From: Prosopocoilus inquinatus
Taxonomy: Eukaryota; Arthropoda; Insecta; Coleoptera; Lucanidae
NCBI GenBank assembly: GCA_036172665.1
Contig: CM069871.1
Coordinates: 61,254,713-61,318,712 of the forward strand
Direction: 5' to 3'
DNA: 64,000 bases
Below, piece after piece: positions 58,201 to 64,000 of this stretch (its first letter is position 1; every line of letters starts with the position of its first letter). A program made the position numbers and the translations under genes. The notes beneath the pieces were generated by a model. That model saw only the letters and a list, made by a program, of their open reading frames with translations, ran no database searches and was not told the origin of the DNA.

Positions 58201-59334
58201 TACATTATTGCATTATTATTACTTGTTGTGATTCATGTTTTTTTAATGATTTTTTAACTTTTTTGAAAAGAAAATGCATTTAACATATTCTTTACTCTAG
58301 GACTTCTGTAAAAACAGTGACGTATAATTTATTTAACGTTTTGAAACATCAACATCATTTTCAACAAACTCAGAATTTTCTTCAAACTGACTAGTTACTT
58401 ACTATACGAGCTATTAATAGCCGGTTGCATCAATATTTTAGCAAACCTTTAACTTCAAGTCGTGTTCAGAATATGACATTTTACATAAATTTAACAAAAT
58501 ATCAGACCCATTCCAATTCGTACTAAAATTAATAATTAATACGTAAATGATGTTTAAGTGTCAATCGGAACGTGATTATTGACATTTACTATGATTACCA
58601 TATACATAAATGTGTTCTATGTATTCTAAGCACCACTTAAATTTAAAATTCTGTTGAAAATATTGGTGCAACCGGCCATTAGGAACTTTGTTAATCAAAT
58701 CTGATCTGATGAAGTAAATTGGAATTAAATTACGGTACGTACGTTCATTAAAACGTAATAAGAATAAGTTACAATATCCTTACGTAACGTTGACTAATTT
58801 CTCTCTAACATTTAAACTAGCGTAAACACAAAAAAAATCCAATGTGCTATTCGTAATAATGTGTATGTAATACGTTCGCTGTTCCATAAATAACACCGTC
58901 GTCGTTCTTTCATTGCGAGAACTTTCCTGTCAAACTCCGTACACGCTATTAAGCACTAGTTCTAGGATAAAATAGATAATTTATTAATCACAAAGCAACT
59001 ATTAATTATTAGGTGCTTGCTGGTCGTAGTAATTGGAAGCGAACTTTCCAATGCCCGTGACTAAGTAGTGTGAAGGGAGCCTAAAAGGAAAAGTAGTTAC
59101 TTTGAAACGCTTAATAGGAAATAAAACGATCATTAAGGAGTCTGCCTGCGGGCAAAGATGTTGGGGAATATTAGATAATTTCGAAACGAGAGACTTTACA
59201 AAAGATAAATTAAAAGAAACAGAAAAAAGAAAACAAATTATAATGTAAAAAATCGACCCACCCTATATCTCACACAAATGTTTTGATTAAGATCAAGTAT
59301 GTGATACTTTTGAAAAGGTAAATAAGGTAATGAA
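58201..59334. other. Intergenic, nothing recognised
   Basis: AT-rich with no conserved frame, RNA gene or element ends visible. Confidence 0.45.
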
Positions 59335-59450
59335 CAGATAAAACACCGACATCTTACGATCGCTTTTTGACCTGACATTGTGCAGAGGCTGCTCGAGGTT
59401 TTCACTGCAATCAAAAACGATTTGCAACAAAATTTTGTAAAAAAGGTAAT
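59335..59450 (+). repeat. Hammerhead-associated repeat, copy 4 (core deleted)
   Basis: cgacatcttacgatcgc and tttttgacctgac run directly into cagaggctgctcgaggtttt and cactgcaatcaaaaacga. The segment that holds CTGANGA, helix II and GAAA in other copies is missing. Confidence 0.65.
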
Positions 59451-60111
59451 TTTATTCTCTTTGCGAAAATGTAAAAAACATACAATATGTTCTATACAGG
59501 GTGCTTCATTGGTTTTGATTTTTGTAATAGCCCCTTAATTGATTGGAAATTGTTTATTTGGAAATTTGGAAACTAATTAATTAAGAAACAGGTTCACCAG
59601 ATAATCAAACTGTCTGGATGATTTTTTTGTGTTCAGTTCAGTTTCGGAGGTTATAGAACAAGCACTACAAACGAGTAGTTTAGATCCTACCCAGTTAGCA
59701 GCAAATTCCACCCATTGCAATAAAACCTTTTATATTGAAAATGAAATAAATTTCTAGTTCTGCAAGTGACATTTATCACATGCCTAAGTAATAAACTAAT
59801 ACAACGTTATTAATTAGGCCTCTTAAAATTATTTAAAATAAAACCTATCAGATGGGTTCAGGTTCTTTAAAATTCCAGTACATCATAAAACTGGTGATAC
59901 AAATATCCTCGTCCACTGTCGATTATTCCAAATATTTCAAAACTTTTTGAAATTGCCTTCAACGATAGATTATCTAGCTTCTTACAAGAAAAAATAGCAT
60001 ACTGTGACCAAGTCAGCCATAATAAGTTTTTCGCAAAGGGTTTTCTGTTATATAGGCTTTTGTTAAGTTATTTTTAATAATAAACGAAGTTTTTGAAGGT
60101 GACTCTAACTC

Positions 60112-60331
60112 CACCACTTCTCGCGACCTTTCGATTGTGTGGCTCATGATATTTTGATAAATAAATTACAATGTCATGGGATAAAAAGAAAGCATTTGAT
60201 TTTATTACATCTTATCTGTCAAATCGTAAACAAATTGTTGAATGTTTTTTTCTGACAGATCTAAAGTTTTAGATTTTTCAGCAGGAATACCACAAGGATC
60301 CATTCTTGGCCCACTTCTGTTCATTATGTAT
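60112..60331 (+). pseudogene. Non-LTR retrotransposon reverse transcriptase fragment
   Basis: A short frame reads FSRPFDCVAHDILINKLQCHG, followed by FITSYLSNRKQIVE. After a one-base frameshift it continues VLDFSAGIPQGSILGPLLF. These are the conserved reverse transcriptase blocks of jockey/I-type LINEs (FSKAFDCV.H..L..KL, SYLSNRKQ, GIPQGSILGPLLF). The catalytic YADD block is not found downstream. It is a truncated, frameshifted relic. Confidence 0.85.
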
Positions 60332-61330
60332 GGTAACCATTTTTCTCATCATATTTCCAAAAGATACCAAAGTAATTGAACATTATTACGTTGTAAAAAT
60401 AACCATATTTATACAAATATCAATTCTAAATTACATCAATCTAACAATAAATTGGTCTACAGTTAATAAATTATACTACGAATATAGCCCCAAATAGAAA
60501 CATTTGCAACACAGGGTTACAACTAACTAAAGACCCACAATGGGGATTTCGTGAACTATAAGAGATACAGAGACGGTTAAATTACAAAAAATTTGCGCTA
60601 TTTTGGGCTCTATAAAAATGCGCCTAACGCCATTCATTTCTGAAACATCTTCAAAAAATTGAAAATTCTTAATTTAGAAAATTTCGAATATCTTGTTTGT
60701 TTATTTTAACATAGATTAATAAAATTTCGTAGTTATATATTCAATTTGATGGACAATCTACCACCGTCGAAAGGAATCTTAGGATTCACGGTTTCGGATA
60801 TACGACTGTCCACTGTTTTTTCTCTCATGGGCATTCCACAAATTAAAAAACCACTGCCGGTATTGCCTTATGAAAAATACAACTGGCAACAGCGTCCTAG
60901 TTAGAAATGTAATAACAAAACGACAGGTACATAAAATACATAACAACAAGATTATGAGTTCTAAATTTTTAATAATTATGATGGTTGATGAGTGTTTCTT
61001 CATTTTAACATTGGGAAGATTTTTCTGCTTGTAGTATTAAAGTAAGTATTAAATTGATTTGACATGGAACGACATGAAACTTCAAATATCTTACCGACTT
61101 AGCATTTTGATAAAATTTTATAGGGGATTTGTGTTTTATAGCAATATAATGCAACAGGTGGTGGTTTTTAATTTGTAAGCAAATTGTAGATCAGATAGTC
61201 ATACCATGTAATACAAAAATAACATCTGTATGCAACGATGTGACATTCTTATGCTTTAGGTATTATTTTAACTATTGACGAATACAAAAAAGTAAAAAAA
61301 ATGGTCATATATGAATTTTTATATTGAGTT

Positions 61331-61727
61331 GCAAAATTTCATTTAGGTTTTTTAAAGTACTCTTCAAGATGAATCTGCCTGTGAAGTTTGAAAAATTATC
61401 ATTCGCTCTGTTTCGAGATATTAAAAAAAAAATCTGTAAATAAATTTAATTTGTACCAATATTTCAACACAGCCTTGATCAATAATAGTGAAAACTGAAT
61501 AGACAATTATAAATCTAGTCGTTTTTGGCAAAGATTGATAGAAACAGCTTTTCCAGTAATTTGTTTTAACATTTACTGATCAAGGCCGTGCTGATAGTTT
61601 GGTATAAATTGAATATCGTTACTGATCTTTTTTTAAATATCTTGAAACTGAGCGAATGAAAAATTCTCAAACTTTGGAGACAGATTCATCTTGAAGAGCA
61701 CTTTAAGAAACCTAAATGGAATTTTGC
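61331..61727. repeat. Foldback repeat, about 160-bp arms
   Basis: 61331-61490 and 61572-61727 are inverted copies (gcaaaatttcatttaggtt, cttcaagatgaatctg and their complements) around an 80-bp spacer. Noncoding. Confidence 0.75.
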
Positions 61728-61817
61728 TGTAAAATAATTAAGGAAGCCAACATTCGAGTATCTTTAAATTAACATGGGATTTCCTTTGTTGCGTTTCAAA
61801 ACGCAGCACCCTGTATA

Positions 61818-62564
61818 CGGGGTGAGCAAAAAATAACTTTTTTTTCTAAATGGAACACCTTAAGTTCGTCTAATGGATCTTTTTACGCATGTCATTGTGG
61901 TTGATTCATACAAAACAAATCAATACTTTCTAGTCAAAGCAAATACTGTTTAGTAATAAGTGCGAAAGAGGTAATGAAATTCTTATTTTCTTGCGTTAAA
62001 TTTAGTTACGTTGATTTTCGTATTACGTAATGAAATTTGCACTTTCAGTTTGAAAAACTTCCCTAAATTATGTGTTCTTGTTTTACGAAGCAAGCTCCTT
62101 TTCTGAAAAAGGCAAGATCAAAGTTTGAGTATTATGATGAACGGTATAAATCGTCCAGCGAGAAATTTGAAAGACGCAAAAATTGTCGGTAAAACTGTTT
62201 AGATCCAAAACCAAACATTAATTAACACGTACTTACATCTTGAACAGCATTTATAGATGTATTAAAGACCCTCCGTTTCTTTTTCTTCCTCAAAATAAAT
62301 TTTCTTCGTTATTTTAGAACAAATAATGACTATAATATATCGTATTTTATTTCTGAATCAATTGGCAGGTGATTGATGACACCAAACTAAACCGAGGTTG
62401 CTATTTAAAAAAATTCAAGATCGCTGCCTCTTAGGCACAAAACAAATGAAACTCTCTTCAAAATATGGGTATTTATGTGCAATTTAACTTCACCAAACGT
62501 CAAATTTACATGTCAAACCGTTTTTACAGAATCTCGTTTGGTGCAATACTTTTCACGCACCCTG
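61818..62564. mobile_element. TA-flanked MITE-like element, CGGGGTGAGC / CAGGGTGCGT ends
   Basis: Starts CGGGGTGAGCAAAAAATAAC after TA. Ends with the complement of CAGGGTGCGTGAAAAGTATT before TA. 747 bp, noncoding. Its left boundary directly abuts another AGCACCCTG end (61813) separated by TATA. Confidence 0.5.
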
Positions 62565-64000
62565 TATGTAATTAGTTAAGCAAGGTATTTTTTTGAGCGT
62601 TGATTTAGAATAAAATACCTCTACATATCAGCTCTTTAAGTTAAGTGAATAACTGTAGATTGTGAATGCTTCGATTTAGGGCTGCAGTTGCTGAAAAATG
62701 TTTGATTTTAAGAGGTTTATTGCAACGTACAATAAAAATTAGTGCATTTCATTTTACAAAGTATGACTTTGATGAATAGCACACTTTTGAAACGTAATGT
62801 ATGTGTGAAAATGATTTACTAATACAGAACTCGTTTTAGGCGATAACTTTTGCAGATCACGTTTTCTTTTATATGCAATAGTTAAGAATCTATTGAAGAA
62901 ATCGTTACCAATGGCGCACCCTGTATAAAAGAAAAACCCAGAAGTTCAGCTTGTATCTCAAAGACTGCACGTTTTAGAGAAATGCAACAAGGAGAATATA
63001 TTGAATTCTACGTAAAAAGTGTCATAAAGAAGTTTTTACACAAACTAATTTTGAAAAACACCCTGTAACTCCTAGACGGTTGAAGAAATCGAGGTCGGTA
63101 TTTGTCTACCTCATCTTTTTGTTTCCTGTCAAAAGTGTCAGATTTGGACCACACTGTATAAGTATATTATGTATTTCAATCCTAAAAACTTATTGATGTG
63201 TAACGCATATTTCAAAGTCTTCCCAGATTCATCTTGTACTAAAAGTTAAATGCAAACGTAAGATGCAATTGACAATACAGTTTAGAAACTGACATTTTTG
63301 ACTGGTCATGCCGTGGCTAATTTTGCTTTTTCGATCATGCAGTACGTATTTTTGAAGTATCAGAAAACATCGTCGCGGTTCTGAAAGCGAGCGCTGCGCC
63401 CTCTCCATCAAATAAAACTAAAAATACGAACGTTTGCCTTCGAAAATCTGCTTGTAATACTGTTTTCCATAATTTCGAGCAAAATGGATGTTTGTATGGA
63501 ACGCTCCGCGCGCTCACGAGGTCATAGACTGTCTGCTACAGGAAGGATGTAAAAAGTCAGCACGAATTTAGACCTGCGGCTGTTGGTCTAAGTCGCTTCG
63601 CGCTTTTTGCTTTTGCTAACTTCCTTTGTTTTGACTAGCTTCCAGAAAGCTTGATTTTGTTTTTCTTTCGCTGTTGTTGGTAAAATTTATTTCAATGTTG
63701 GCTTAACTTGCGTTAAACGTGTTTTTCACAGATTAAGTTCATTGATTATTTTTTTTTTATCAAAAAGCAAAAGCACGGAATATTTATTTTAAGATTGTTT
63801 CGATGAAAGTGCCTTTCAGATTTGTTCCTGACAAGAGATACCTAATATACAAAAGTTAAAATTGTTATACCGTGTGTTTCATTTCAACTCGAAAACGTAC
63901 GCGCGCATAGTACAGGGTCTCTCAAAACTTTTGTCTTTAAATGAAACTGTAAGTTCCTCATTACATACGTGGGCTGCTGGAAAAGTTTCTGGAAACGGTA
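62565..64000. other. Repeat-rich window end, no gene
   Basis: Further CAGGGTG-type ends occur near 62920 and 63058 (as CACCCTG) and 63912 (CAGGGTCTCTC), unpaired inside the window. The last 27 bases are an exact reverse complement of 24854-24880 in the mariner relic region. A GC-richer patch near 63360-63610 has no recognisable product. Confidence 0.4.

Larger units (their letters stand above)
59497..61813. mobile_element. Possible TA-flanked element with CAGGGTGCT ends
   Basis: CAGGGTGCT at 59497 after TA and AGCACCCTG ending at 61813 before TA are inverted, but similarity stops after about 9 bp. It encloses a LINE relic and a foldback. It could equally be two unrelated ends. Confidence 0.3.

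Noticed and set aside
1..64000. CRISPR arrays, bacterial operons, ribosome binding sites
   Set aside because: The window is eukaryotic, with spliced genes. Repeats here are inverted or dispersed and no regular spacer pattern exists.

Overview
This window is animal nuclear DNA, most likely from an insect and probably a beetle. The evidence is an AT-rich sequence, GT-AG introns, insect-type genes, and a dense load of hAT, mariner, LTR and foldback transposons. The taxon is inferred from overall character, not from a marker gene.

Two host genes can be assembled exon by exon. (1) A large leucine-rich-repeat membrane protein on the + strand (18386-31228, six coding exons, 1339 aa). It has a signal peptide, a cysteine-rich N cap, an uninterrupted LRR ectodomain, a C-terminal LRR cap, one transmembrane helix and a cytoplasmic tail. 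It is an artichoke/chaoptin-type protein. Its third coding intron (8.6 kb) is filled with repeats. (2) The alpha subunit of translation factor eIF2B on the - strand (37602-43243, eight coding exons, 302 aa). Its exons are too short to stand out as long open frames. The two genes converge tail to tail. A GC-richer segment at 48004-48142 ending in ATG plus a canonical splice donor may be the first coding exon of a third, + strand gene running past the window, but this is unproven.

Most of the rest is nested mobile DNA, laid out as follows. 25-2205: hAT element with 8-bp target duplication. 3732-5379: long palindromic foldback. 5476-5813: solo LTR. 7015-10419: degenerate hAT-like composite split by a second hAT (7325-9639). 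12716-16356: non-autonomous hAT with perfect 8-bp duplication, itself carrying an A-rich array and a foldback. 16444-18056: second copy of the solo LTR, split by an intact mariner (16569-17858) with perfect 28-bp terminal repeats. LRR intron: mariner relic, helix-turn-helix relic, three hairpin MITEs and degenerate arrays. 45638-46705: another near-perfect palindrome. 48210-52110: tandem array of about 1.6-1.7-kb units, with a stray partial unit in the eIF2B intron. 54537-55216: 680-bp palindrome. 59.5-64 kb: LINE relic and several elements ending in TA-CAGGGTG.

The most interesting signal is a set of hammerhead-ribozyme-like motifs inside several unrelated-looking repeats. One copy (58088-58134) keeps the complete hammerhead core with pairing helices I, II and III. 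Decayed relatives lie at 13.07 and 36.09 kb. A second class with a 6-bp perfect helix I recurs in the tandem array (42.0, 49.4, 50.9 kb). A third sits head-to-head in the 680-bp palindrome. Activity is inferred from sequence only.
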